Shown here: piece after piece, positions 52,791 to 60,810 of the stretch
Layout of the letters: each line of letters opens with the position of its first letter
Numbering within the stretch: the stretch's first letter is position 1
Assembly: GCF_017876155.1 (NCBI RefSeq)
Contig: NZ_JAGINP010000015.1
Coordinates: forward strand, 62,001-126,000
Length of the DNA: 64,000 nt
Reading direction: 5' to 3'
Origin: Azospirillum rugosum
GTDB taxonomy: Bacteria > Pseudomonadota > Alphaproteobacteria > Azospirillales > Azospirillaceae
Made by a program: the position numbers and the translations under genes
Notes under the pieces: model-generated
Seen by the model: only the letters and a program-made list of their open reading frames with translations
Told to the model about the DNA's origin: nothing
Database searches by the model: none

Positions 52791-53087
52791 ATGGCCGAGG
52801 GTACTGTGGACTATTACGCAATGGTCGAAGAGGCCTGGCAGCTGAGCGACGCGGCCCGCGACTACGTCAAGAACGCCGGCCGCGACGTGGACAACGCCGA
52901 GCTTTGGGACAAGCTGTTCGCCTCGTCCCCGCTGATCGACCTGGAGCGCACCCGCGCCGAAGGCGGGCAGCCGCTCCAGAAGATCTTCTTCAAGAATCCC
53001 TACGGCCTGCAGTACCGCGCCGACCACAAGGACTGGATCCCCTTCCGCCACGGCGCCCTGGATCCGGCCTACCTCCAGGCGATCTGA
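52791..53087 (+). CDS. Conserved-type small protein, unknown
   Basis: 98 residues with charged and aromatic composition (VDYYAMVEEAWQLSDAARDY, KNPYGLQYRADHKDWIPF). There is no membrane segment or known motif. GGAG lies eight bases before the ATG. The reading frame has strong GC third-position bias, and a terminator-like hairpin follows at 53125, so it is probably real. No function can be assigned. It sits alone between pseC and galU. Confidence 0.65.
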   Translation: MAEGTVDYYAMVEEAWQLSDAARDYVKNAGRDVDNAELWDKLFASSPLIDLERTRAEGGQPLQKIFFKNPYGLQYRADHKDWIPFRHGALDPAYLQAI

Positions 53088-53124
53088 CGCACGCGGCCAG
53101 CCGGCGGGATGGGGCCGGCGTGAT

Positions 53125-53154
53125 GGCGCCCCGGAGCAGGCCGGGGCGCCCTTT
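53125..53154 (+). terminator. Intrinsic terminator after the small gene
   Basis: A 10-bp perfect stem GGCGCCCCGG / CCGGGGCGCC with a six-base loop, followed by CTTTC. The T-run is short. The stem is very stable. Confidence 0.65.
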
Positions 53155-53188
53155 CAACCAAGAAACCGGTTCATAAGAAAGCCTTCCG

Positions 53189-54058
53189 ATGAAGAAGCCC
53201 GTGCGCAAGGTGGTGTTTCCCGTTGCCGGTCTCGGCACGCGCTTCCTGCCGGCGACCAAGGCGATCCCGAAGGAGATGCTGCCGCTGGTCGACCGTCCGC
53301 TCCTGCAGCACGCCGTGGAAGAGGCGCGGGCCGCCGGCATCGAGGACTTCGTCTTCGTCACCGGCCGCAGCAAGCGCGCCATCGAGGATCACTTCGACGC
53401 CGACGCCGAACTGAACCGCACGCTGGAGGAGCGCGGCAAGGCCGACGCCCTGGAGGTGGTGCGCGACAGCGAGATCGCCCCCGGGCGCTGCTTCTACACC
53501 CGCCAGCAGGTGCCGCTCGGCCTCGGCCACGCGGTGTGGTGCGCGCGCGCGGTGATCGGCAACGACCCCTTCGCCATCGTGCTGCCCGACGACTTCGTGC
53601 AGGCCGACACGCCCTGCCTGAAGCAGATGGTCGAGGCCTACGACGAGGTCGGCGGCAACGTCGTCGCCGTCGTCGACGTGCCGCGCGAGCGGACCAGCAG
53701 CTACGGCATCCTGGACGTGGAGAAGGACGACGGCCGCCTGGCGACGGTGCGTGGGCTGGTGGAGAAGCCCAAGCCGGAGGAGGCGCCCTCGACGCTGTCG
53801 ATCATCGGCCGCTACATCCTGCAGCCGGAGGTGTTCGACCACCTGGAAAAGCAGCAGCGCGGCGCCGGCAACGAGATCCAGCTGACCGACGCGATGGCCA
53901 AGCTGATCGGCAACCAGCCCTTCCACGGTCTGCGCTTCGAGGGCACCCGCTTCGACTGCGGCGACAAGGTCGGCTTCATCGAGGCCACGCTGGCCCACGC
54001 GCTGAAGCGGCCGGACATGGCCGACAAGGTCCGCGAGATGCTTCGGAAGTATTCCTGA
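53189..54058 (+). CDS. galU: UTP-glucose-1-phosphate uridylyltransferase
   Basis: 289 residues, normal for bacterial GalU. The nucleotide-binding GLGTRFLPATKAIPKEMLP, the catalytic block VDRPLLQHAVEEA and the later VEKPKPEEAPS are all present. It makes UDP-glucose from UTP and glucose-1-phosphate, feeding UDP-sugar synthesis for the surface glycans. The ribosome site is weak. A hairpin and then the phosphomannomutase gene follow. Confidence 0.95.
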   Translation: MKKPVRKVVFPVAGLGTRFLPATKAIPKEMLPLVDRPLLQHAVEEARAAGIEDFVFVTGRSKRAIEDHFDADAELNRTLEERGKADALEVVRDSEIAPGRCFYTRQQVPLGLGHAVWCARAVIGNDPFAIVLPDDFVQADTPCLKQMVEAYDEVGGNVVAVVDVPRERTSSYGILDVEKDDGRLATVRGLVEKPKPEEAPSTLSIIGRYILQPEVFDHLEKQQRGAGNEIQLTDAMAKLIGNQPFHGLRFEGTRFDCGDKVGFIEATLAHALKRPDMADKVREMLRKYS

Positions 54059-54084
54059 CGCACCTCGACCGGGGTACGACCCGC

Positions 54085-54122
54085 ACGCCCGCCGTTCCCG
54101 TTGACCCCGGGGCGGCGGGCGT
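54085..54122 (+). terminator. Hairpin between galU and the phosphomannomutase gene
   Basis: A perfect 10-bp stem ACGCCCGCCG / CGGCGGGCGT with an 18-base loop, then TGAAGTTT. There is no real T-run, so it may attenuate transcription rather than terminate it. Confidence 0.4.
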
Positions 54123-54163
54123 TGAAGTTTCAGGGGCGTTCCAAACCAAAGGACAAGACATCC

Positions 54164-55567
54164 ATGAGCGATGCGCACATCTTCCACCCGACCGTCCTGC
54201 GGGAATATGACATCCGCGGCATCGTCGGCGAGACGCTCACCCCCGCCGATGCCCGCGCCGTCGGCCGTGCCTTCGGCACCATGGTCGCCCGAGGCGGCGG
54301 GAAGACCGTGTGCGTGGGCTATGACGGCCGCCTGTCCTCGCCGGATCTGGAGGCGGCCCTGGTCGACGGGCTGGTCGCCTGCGGGCTGCATGTCCTGCGC
54401 ATCGGGCTGGGGCCCACGCCGATGCTGTACTTCGCCACCCGCGACCGCGAGGCGGCGGCCGGCGTCATGATCACCGGCTCGCACAACCCGCCGGAATACA
54501 ACGGCATCAAGATGATGCTGGGCAAGGGCCCGGTCTACGGCCAGCAGATCCTCGACCTCGGCACCATCGCGGCCAAGGCCGACTACGCGTCGGGTCCGGG
54601 CTCGTCCGAGCGGATCGACGTTCAGGACGCCTATGTGGAGCGCCTGCTGAAGGACTATGACGGGGTGCGCGACCTGAAGGTCGCCTGGGACGCCGGCAAC
54701 GGCGCTACGGGCGAGATCCTGCGCCGCCTGACCGCGAAACTGCCGGGCACGCACATCCGCCTGTTCGACGAGATCGACGGCACCTTCCCCAACCACCATC
54801 CCGACCCGACGGTCGAGCGGAATCTGGTGGACCTGAAGAAGGCGGTGGCGGAGCACGGCTGCGACATCGGCATCGGCTTCGACGGCGACGGCGACCGCAT
54901 CGGCGCAATCGACCACCAGGGCCGCGTGGTGTGGGGCGACCAGCTGGTGGCGATCTACGCCGGCGACGTGCTGAAGAGCCACCCCGGCGCCACCATCATC
55001 GCCGACGTGAAGGCCAGCCAGACGCTGTTCGACGAGATCGCGCGGCAGGGCGGCAAGCCGCTGATGTGGAAGACCGGCCACTCGCTGCTGAAAGCCAAGA
55101 TGGCCGAGGTGGGCTCCCCGCTCGCCGGCGAGATGTCCGGGCACATCTTCTTTGCCGACAAGTGGTACGGCTTCGACGACGCGCTGTACTGCGCGGTGCG
55201 CCTGATCGGGCTGGTCAGCAAGCTGGGCGTGACGCTGGCGAGCCTGCGCGACCGCCTGCCGCCGGTGGTCAACACGCCGGAAACCCGCTTCCAGGTGAGC
55301 GAGGAGCGCAAGTTCCAGGTCGTGCAGGAGGTGAAGGAGCGCCTGAGCGCCGCGGGCGCCACCGTCAACGCCATCGACGGCGTGCGCGTGAACACGCCGG
55401 ACGGCTGGTGGCTGTTGCGCGCCTCCAACACCCAGGACGTGCTGGTCGCCCGCGCGGAGTCCGGCACGCCCGAGGGGCTGGAGCGGCTGAAGGCCATGGT
55501 CGTCGAGCAGTTGGAAAAGTCCGGCCTGCCCGCCCCCTCCTTCGAGGACGGTGGCAGCGTGCACTGA
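54164..55567 (+). CDS. manB: Phosphomannomutase/phosphoglucomutase
   Basis: 467 residues of the AlgC/ManB alpha-D-phosphohexomutase family. REYDIRGIVG opens domain 1. The phosphoserine loop is ITGSHNPPEYNG. The metal loop is GFDGDGDRIG. The sugar-binding loop is EMSGHIFF. It interconverts hexose 6- and 1-phosphates for GDP-mannose and glucose 1-phosphate supply. AGGA precedes the ATG. A strong terminator follows. The name could equally be algC or pgm. Confidence 0.93.
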   Translation: MSDAHIFHPTVLREYDIRGIVGETLTPADARAVGRAFGTMVARGGGKTVCVGYDGRLSSPDLEAALVDGLVACGLHVLRIGLGPTPMLYFATRDREAAAGVMITGSHNPPEYNGIKMMLGKGPVYGQQILDLGTIAAKADYASGPGSSERIDVQDAYVERLLKDYDGVRDLKVAWDAGNGATGEILRRLTAKLPGTHIRLFDEIDGTFPNHHPDPTVERNLVDLKKAVAEHGCDIGIGFDGDGDRIGAIDHQGRVVWGDQLVAIYAGDVLKSHPGATIIADVKASQTLFDEIARQGGKPLMWKTGHSLLKAKMAEVGSPLAGEMSGHIFFADKWYGFDDALYCAVRLIGLVSKLGVTLASLRDRLPPVVNTPETRFQVSEERKFQVVQEVKERLSAAGATVNAIDGVRVNTPDGWWLLRASNTQDVLVARAESGTPEGLERLKAMVVEQLEKSGLPAPSFEDGGSVH

Positions 55568-55584
55568 TACCGGCAGCACAAACG

Positions 55585-55623
55585 AAAAAGCCCTCTCCCA
55601 CGGCCGGTGGGAGAGGGCTTTTT
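55585..55623. terminator. Strong bidirectional terminator
   Basis: A 17-bp perfect stem including the A/T run (AAAAAGCCCTCTCCCAC / GTGGGAGAGGGCTTTTT) with loop GGCCG. T-runs exist on both strands, serving the mannomutase gene from the left and the parAB operon from the right. Confidence 0.93.
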
Positions 55624-55637
55624 GTTGGCCTCGGGCT

Positions 55638-55693
55638 GGTGAGAATTCTCACCGTTCCTCACTGCCCATCCAAACGGTGAGAATTCTCACCGT
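55638..55693. promoter_or_regulatory. Candidate parS centromere: two GTGAGAATTCTCAC palindromes
   Basis: The first is a 16-bp perfect palindrome at 55638-55653. The second is a 20-bp one at 55674-55693 (core GTGAGAATTCTCAC, flanked by ACG and CGT). Their centres are 38 bp apart, just after parB. Chromosomal parS differs in sequence (core TTTCACGTGAAA). A replicon-specific parS is a natural reading. An operator is the alternative. Confidence 0.6.
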
Positions 55694-55715
55694 CCACCGT
55701 CCACCGTCCACCGTC
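55688..55715. repeat. Four tandem heptamers CACCGTC
   Basis: CACCGTC repeats four times head to tail. It starts in the second palindrome and ends in the parB stop. It may extend the parS array. Confidence 0.8.
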
Positions 55716-56592
55716 AGGCCGGCTCCTCGTCGAGGATCGCGTCGATGGCAGAGCGCAGGTCGCGCAGCACCTCGCGGTCCACATCCTCCAGGCGCTTGGG
55801 CTTTTCCTGGAAGGCGTGCAGAGCCTCCCGCGTGCGCAGGATGTTGCGCGACACCCGCAGGCTGAAGGCGCTCAGCACCGCCTCGGGCTCGTCCCTCGGG
55901 GCCGTGGCGCGGGCCGAACCGGACGCCGGGGCAGGGGCTCCGGCCGCGGGCCGGTCGGAGGACAGCGCCTCCCACAGGCGCATCTGCTCCTCGGGCTCAT
56001 CAAGGGCGGCGATCTGGTAGAGCTTGTAGCGCGCGACCTTCTTGGGCGTGCCCTCATAACACTCCCGCACCGCGGCCGAGACCTTGGTCAGCGCGATCGT
56101 CTTGGTGATCTCCGCCCGGTCGCGCCCCATGATCTGGGCGAGGTCGGCGTGGGAGTAGTTGTGCTTCTCGACCAGCGCCACGAAGGCGTCGGCCTCTTCA
56201 AACGGCGTCAGGTCGGCGCGCAGCACGTTCTCGACAACGGCGACCTCGGCCGTGTCCACCCCGTCGGGCACCAGGATGCAGGGCACCGTCTGCTGGCCGA
56301 GCGCGCGGACCGCGCGCAGGCGCCGCTCCCCGAACACCAGCTGGAAGCGGCTCGGCCCCAGCTCCCGCACGCCGATCGGCTGTTGCAGGCCGTATTTGCG
56401 GATGGACTCCGTCAGCGCCTCCAGCTCCGCCGGGTCGAAGCGGCGGCGCGGCTGGTCGGGGTTGGCCTCGATCCAGTCCACGTCCGGATAGACCATGCGC
56501 ACGCCCTGCTCCGGCTCCGCGAAGACGGCGAGCGCGCCGCGGCTCATGGCGTTCAGCCGGGCGAGGTTCCCGGTCCCGAGCTTACGCGACAT
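55714..56592 (-). CDS. parB: ParB/RepB/Spo0J family partition protein
   Basis: 292 residues. The N-terminal CTP-binding domain has GERRLRAVRALG (GERRxRA) and VVENVLRADLTPFEEADAF. The HTH follows (HADLAQIMGRDRAEITKTI). A variable linker and C-terminal dimerisation domain close it. ParB spreads from parS and segregates the replicon with ParA. GGAGGTG precedes the ATG, which overlaps parA by 11 bp. This pair marks the window as non-chromosomal, as it lacks the gid/noc neighbours. Confidence 0.94.
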   Translation of the reverse strand: MSRKLGTGNLARLNAMSRGALAVFAEPEQGVRMVYPDVDWIEANPDQPRRRFDPAELEALTESIRKYGLQQPIGVRELGPSRFQLVFGERRLRAVRALGQQTVPCILVPDGVDTAEVAVVENVLRADLTPFEEADAFVALVEKHNYSHADLAQIMGRDRAEITKTIALTKVSAAVRECYEGTPKKVARYKLYQIAALDEPEEQMRLWEALSSDRPAAGAPAPASGSARATAPRDEPEAVLSAFSLRVSRNILRTREALHAFQEKPKRLEDVDREVLRDLRSAIDAILDEEPA

Positions 56593-57589
56593 GGGCCACC
56601 TCCACGCGCTTGCGGCGTTCCGCGGCGATGGCGTCGGCGAGCGCGCGGTAGGACGCCGCCCCCGGCGCGTCCGGCACCGCCTCCAGCGCTGCCCGGCCGG
56701 CAAGCGCCGCGTCGCCGTAGATCGTCGCCCGCGGCACCGGCGGGAAGATGCGCAGCGTGCTGCCGAGCGCCGAATGCAGCTGCTCCAGCGTCACCTGGTG
56801 CTGGTTCAGGCGGGCGTTGTGCATGGTCGGCAGGATGCCCAGCACGGCGAGGCTGGGGTGGCAGCGCCGCTTCAGCTTGTTGATCGTCTTCAGCAAGTGG
56901 TTCACGCCGATGGAGGACAGGTATTCGGTCTGGCAGGGGATGACGATGACGTCCGACGCCACCAGCCCGTTGGCGGTGCACTGGCCGAGGTTCGGCGGGC
57001 AGTCGACGAAGATGAAGTCGTAGGCCTGCCGCGCCTCCTGCAACCGCTCGCGCAGCGCCATCGGGCCGCTGGGGTCGGCGGTCAGCTCCACCTCGACGGA
57101 GGCCAGCTCGATGCTGGACGGGGCGATCTCCAGGCCGATGTCGCCGACCGGGACGGTGATGTCCTCGATGGCGACCTCCTCGCGCAGCACGTGGGCGAGC
57201 GACTTGCGGCGCCCCTCCTCATACTCGATCAGGTCGATGCCGAGATGGGCGGTGGCGTTCGCCTGCGGGTCGGCGTCGATGATCAGCACGCGGTAGCCTT
57301 CGCGGGCCAGGATGCTGGCGGTGTTGACCGTGCAGGTGGTCTTGCCCACGCCGCCCTTCTGGTTGGCGAGGCAGACGACAAGCGCCGGGCCGTGCCGGCC
57401 GTCCACGACCGCCGTCTCCTTCAGCAGGAAGCGCACGACCGCGTCGGGGATCTTCTCGCTGTTGCTTTCCCAACGGGAAATCTTGGACCGGTCGTAGCGC
57501 CGCTCCAGCCGCTCGTTCAGCCAGGCCGCGAAATCCGGCTGTGAGAGTTTGCGCTCCTCACGCAGGAGCCTCATGTCTTCGCCACGCAC
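56582..57589 (-). CDS. parA: ParA family ATPase with N-terminal helix-turn-helix
   Basis: About 335 residues. Residues 5-50 (LREERKLSQPDFAAWLNERL, SKISRWESNSEKIP) form an Xre-type HTH, as in type Ia-like plasmid ParA repressors. The ATPase has the deviant Walker A KGGVGKTT, VLIIDADPQANAT and FIFVDCPPNLGQ. GTG at 57589 is chosen because GGAGG is six bases upstream. TTG at 57595 abuts it. The HTH predicts autoregulation at the dyad in its promoter. Confidence 0.92.
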   Translation of the reverse strand: MRGEDMRLLREERKLSQPDFAAWLNERLERRYDRSKISRWESNSEKIPDAVVRFLLKETAVVDGRHGPALVVCLANQKGGVGKTTCTVNTASILAREGYRVLIIDADPQANATAHLGIDLIEYEEGRRKSLAHVLREEVAIEDITVPVGDIGLEIAPSSIELASVEVELTADPSGPMALRERLQEARQAYDFIFVDCPPNLGQCTANGLVASDVIVIPCQTEYLSSIGVNHLLKTINKLKRRCHPSLAVLGILPTMHNARLNQHQVTLEQLHSALGSTLRIFPPVPRATIYGDAALAGRAALEAVPDAPGAASYRALADAIAAERRKRVEVAHVA

Positions 57590-57626
57590 GATCAACCTCC
57601 ACAGCGAATGCGCTTGCCGTGTTCAA

Positions 57627-57662
57627 CCGATACGATGGACGCCCGACTCGGTCAAGGTTGAC
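57627..57662 (-). promoter_or_regulatory. parAB promoter with overlapping dyad
   Basis: On the minus strand, TTGACC and TATCGG are 17 bp apart. The palindrome GTCAA-CC-TTGAC (57662-57651) covers the -35, as expected for repression by the ParA helix-turn-helix. TGTTGATG occurs twice, 13 bp apart, further upstream. Confidence 0.6.
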
Positions 57663-57706
57663 GGTCCTGCATGGTGCATCAACACCGATCATCAACAGCG
57701 GGGTGA

Positions 57707-57746
57707 TGCAAAAAGGCCTCCGGCATCCTGCAAAAAGGCCTCCGGC
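57707..57746. repeat. 18-bp direct repeat forming duplicate T-runs
   Basis: TGCAAAAAGGCCTCCGGC occurs at 57707-57724 and 57729-57746. The second copy is one arm of the terminator for the RTX gene. The first may be a duplicated remnant of it. Confidence 0.8.
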
Positions 57747-57774
57747 CCGGGGCATGGCGTCCCCGGACCGGAGG
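57732..57774 (-). terminator. Terminator of the DUF4347/RTX gene
   Basis: Read leftward, a 14-bp stem with one mismatch (arms 57774-57761 and 57752-57739), an eight-base loop, then TTTTT within two bases. It ends the gene at 57807 before parA. Confidence 0.85.
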
Positions 57775-57806
57775 TTTGGCAGGCTTGATGGAGGCTGTTC
57801 AGAGGC

Positions 57807-60131
57807 TCAGAGGTTGATGAAGGCGATGTAGTTGTTGCCGTCCGAGTTGCCGGTGGTGAAGGTCATGGCGCCCACGCTCTTGCCGGTGAAGGTCATGCTG
57901 GCGTCGATGCTGCCGTTGCCGTCGATGTCGACGTGGGCCGTGGCGCCCTTGTAGCCGTCGGCGCCGCCCATCTCTTCCCAGGTCAGCTTGGACGTGCCGG
58001 GGTTGTAGCCCCACAGGGTCGCCCATTCGCCCTTGTCCAGGTCGGTGACGGTGGACCAGGTGGTCAGCCCGCCGCGCGCATCGACGAAGAAGGTGTCGCT
58101 GCCCGCACCGCCGGTCAGGAAGTTGGAGCCCGCACCGCCGTCCAGCACGTCGTCGCCCGACTGGCCGTTGGCCGCGTCGTCGCCGCCGAGCATGTTGATG
58201 AAGTCGTTGTCGGCCGACCCGCTCAGGGCCTCGCCGCGGTCGTCGCCCATGAAGCTCCACTTCAGGGACGAGACCGGCCCGCTGTAGGCACTGGCCTTCA
58301 CCGTCTCGGCGACGCCGCCCACCGTGCGCTGCATGTCGGTGGACGGGGTGGTGGTCGGCGGGGTGGTGGTGGGAGGCGTGGTGGTGGGCGGAGTGGTGTC
58401 CGGCGGCGTGGTCGTCGGCGGAGTCGTGGTCGGAGGCGTGGTGTCCGGCGGCGTGGTGGTCGGGGCGGTCACCAGCGTGACGGTGTCGCCGCTCACCTGG
58501 AACTGGCCCGCCGTGAAGCTGCCGGCGAAGCGCAGCGTGACGTCGCCGCCGGCCGTCGCGTCCGTGCCGATGTGCAGCAGGGTGACGCCGTTCACCGTCT
58601 CCGCCTGGGCCTGCCCGGCGGTCAGGGTCGACCCGTTGCCGGAGCCGACGGTGCCGCTCATCGTGGCGCCGACGATCTTGAAGGCGTCGCCGACGCGGGC
58701 GCCGGAAACACCCTCGGTGAAGCCGTTCGCCTGTGCCCCGGTCATGGTGACGGTGTGGAAGGGCGTGCCGACCAGATCCAGCCGCTCGACGCTGGTCAGC
58801 CTCATGCCGGAGATGTCGATCGCCGGCGTGGCGACGGTGTTGAGCTTGGGCTGCGGGTTGTTCGTGTCGTAGATTACCGATTCCGGATCCGTGACGGTGA
58901 CCGAGCTGATGCGCAGCGTGTCGGTGCCCGTCCCGCCGTCGAAGGTGACGGTGCCCGCGTCGCTCTGGCCGGCGATGATGTAGGTGTCGTTGCCGGCCCC
59001 GCCGGAGATGCTGTCGGCCTCGTCGTAGGCGGTGCCGGACGCGCGGTCGGTGTGCTCACCGGAATAGAAGGTGTCGTCGCCGTCGCCGCCGATCATCGTG
59101 TCGGCGTCCCAGTCGCCGATCAGCGTGTCGTTGCCGGCACCGCCCTCCATGGAGTCCGCGCCGCCGCCACCGGCCATCAGGTCGTCGCCGGCATCGCCGA
59201 ACAGCGTGTCCAGGTCCGCACGGCCGAAGACGTGGTCGTTGCCGGCCCCGCCGTAAATGGTGTCGTTGCCGTCACCGCTCTCCAGCGTATCGTTGCCGGT
59301 CCCGCCGTATTCCAGGTCGTCGCCGCCGTGGCCCCAGAACCAGACGGCGTCGTTGCCGGCGACCATCGTGTCGTTGAAGGCGCCGCCGATCCAATGCTCG
59401 ACGTTGGTGAAGGTGTCGCCGGCCGCCTCGCCGGTGCTGGTGGCCGGGTTCAGCAGGTCGAGCCGGATCGCGGTCGTGGCGTCCTCGTAGGTGACGGAGT
59501 CGAAGTCGTCGCCGCCGTCCATCTGGTCGGCGCCGAGGCCGCCGTTCAGCGTGTCGTTGCCACCGCCGCCGATCAGCGTGTCGTTGCCGGCCCCGCCGAC
59601 CAGCGAGTCCGCGTCGGCCGCGCTGGTCAGGGTGTCATTGCCGGGCGTGCCCGGCACGACCGCCAGGACGTGCGCCCAGGTCTCCGCCCCGACGAAGGGG
59701 GAGGCCGCCAGGACCGGCGCCGTCCGCACGTCGAGCTGCCAGGAACCGCCCTGCTCGGCAGGACCGACCGGCCGCGACGAGGCGGCGACGGTGGCGCCGG
59801 TGGCCGCCGCGAGGCGGTTCAGGAACGCCCGGCCGGTCTCGCCGTCGGCGACGCGGCAGGCGTGGATGTGGATCTCGGTGCCCTGCGCGTCCGGCCAGGA
59901 CCGGTCGAGGAGCGAACCGGCGTCCAGCGGCGTGGCGCCCAACCGGATCCGTCCGGGTTCGCCATGGGCCACCAGATGCACGGCCGTCGGCCGGTCGGCC
60001 AGCACCGCGGCCAGGACGGCGTGGGCGTCCTCGGTGGCGGAGACCAGCAGGGTACGAAGCTCCGGACGCCCGTGGCCGAGCAGTTGGTCGAGATCCTCAA
60101 GCCCGGCATCCGCGATGATGACTTCGGTCAA
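57807..60131 (-). CDS. DUF4347-RTX calcium-binding secreted protein
   Basis: About 774 residues. Residues 1-150 are a DUF4347-type domain (HLVAHGEPGRIRLG, IHIHACRVADGETGRAFL, ATVAASSRPVG) with a His/Cys pair like a caspase fold. RTX nonapeptides (GGAGNDTLIGGGGNDTLNGG and more) fill 180-400. A Thr/Pro linker follows, then the C-terminal secretion module seen also at 45.2 kb. The start is TTG with GGAG eight bases upstream. It would leave the cell by type I secretion. Transporter genes are not in the window. The role is probably adhesin- or matrix-like. Confidence 0.85.
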   Translation of the reverse strand: MTEVIIADAGLEDLDQLLGHGRPELRTLLVSATEDAHAVLAAVLADRPTAVHLVAHGEPGRIRLGATPLDAGSLLDRSWPDAQGTEIHIHACRVADGETGRAFLNRLAAATGATVAASSRPVGPAEQGGSWQLDVRTAPVLAASPFVGAETWAHVLAVVPGTPGNDTLTSAADADSLVGGAGNDTLIGGGGNDTLNGGLGADQMDGGDDFDSVTYEDATTAIRLDLLNPATSTGEAAGDTFTNVEHWIGGAFNDTMVAGNDAVWFWGHGGDDLEYGGTGNDTLESGDGNDTIYGGAGNDHVFGRADLDTLFGDAGDDLMAGGGGADSMEGGAGNDTLIGDWDADTMIGGDGDDTFYSGEHTDRASGTAYDEADSISGGAGNDTYIIAGQSDAGTVTFDGGTGTDTLRISSVTVTDPESVIYDTNNPQPKLNTVATPAIDISGMRLTSVERLDLVGTPFHTVTMTGAQANGFTEGVSGARVGDAFKIVGATMSGTVGSGNGSTLTAGQAQAETVNGVTLLHIGTDATAGGDVTLRFAGSFTAGQFQVSGDTVTLVTAPTTTPPDTTPPTTTPPTTTPPDTTPPTTTPPTTTPPTTTPSTDMQRTVGGVAETVKASAYSGPVSSLKWSFMGDDRGEALSGSADNDFINMLGGDDAANGQSGDDVLDGGAGSNFLTGGAGSDTFFVDARGGLTTWSTVTDLDKGEWATLWGYNPGTSKLTWEEMGGADGYKGATAHVDIDGNGSIDASMTFTGKSVGAMTFTTGNSDGNNYIAFINL
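58343..58470 (-). repeat. Coding repeat for the PPTTT linker
   Basis: Tandem units encoding PPTTT/PPDTT occur about eight times. They join the RTX part to the secretion module. Such a DNA array is prone to length change. Confidence 0.8.
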
Positions 60132-60810
60132 GGGAAACACTCCTTGGGTTGTTTTATGCCTTGGGTCGTTTTGCATCTGAGATGTGCAAGTGATCGAGAT
60201 GTCTTGCGGTCGTTGGCGGCACCCGGTCGCATCGTTCGCGGCCATGAGGAAGCCTGCGACCCCCGTTACATGATATTTCTAGGCACTCGCCCGCAATTGC
60301 CTAAGAAGAAATAACCCGGCATGCGGCAGATGACTTTCGCATCAGGTAAAGAGAGCTTATAAAAGGTGATTTCTTCAGGCTTATACTTTTGTCTTCATTT
60401 ACGTCTTTGGGATAGTTGCCATGACCGACAAGGGCAGGCGGTATCCCTACTCCGAATTTTCGAAGGTGGTATGGTAGCGTATGGCTGAGATCCGGACGGG
60501 GTGCCGACCCGTTCGTGGTACACCGCGCTCCGTTCGAAAGCGCGTTCCGGAGGCACTGCGAAGGCCGCAGCCCCAAGGATGCCCCGCTTTCATCCCATCC
60601 GTCGTCACAACCGGTGGCAAAAGGGGGGCGGATGCACTTTTCGGTGTTTTCAACGCGAAAGCCGCGCTTAGGGTTCCCGACGGCTTGAACAAAGCCGCCG
60701 ACGAGAGCCGCAAGTCATCATGCGTGATGACTCCGGAAACGAGCGATGTCACCGGCAAGTCTGGTGATACTCGTACCCAGGTAATCGGCTGAAATGTTTG
60801 GAGACATCTC
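60132..60810. other. Long regulatory gap between divergent genes
   Basis: 679 bp with no convincing gene. A 103-codon frame at 60481-60792 lacks a good ribosome site and resembles nothing. AT-rich stretches at 60300-60420 and a dyad GTCATCA-TGCG-TGATGAC (60714-60731) suggest complex control of the two low-complexity or secreted products. Confidence 0.5.
60280..60303. promoter_or_regulatory. Candidate operator upstream of the RTX gene
   Basis: TAGGCA and TGCCTA form a dyad with a 12-bp spacer about 150 bp before the RTX start, in an AT-rich setting. The regulator is unknown. Confidence 0.35.

Noticed and set aside
57933..60314. 793-codon plus-strand open frame
   Set aside because: It is antisense to the RTX gene, whose domains are unmistakable.
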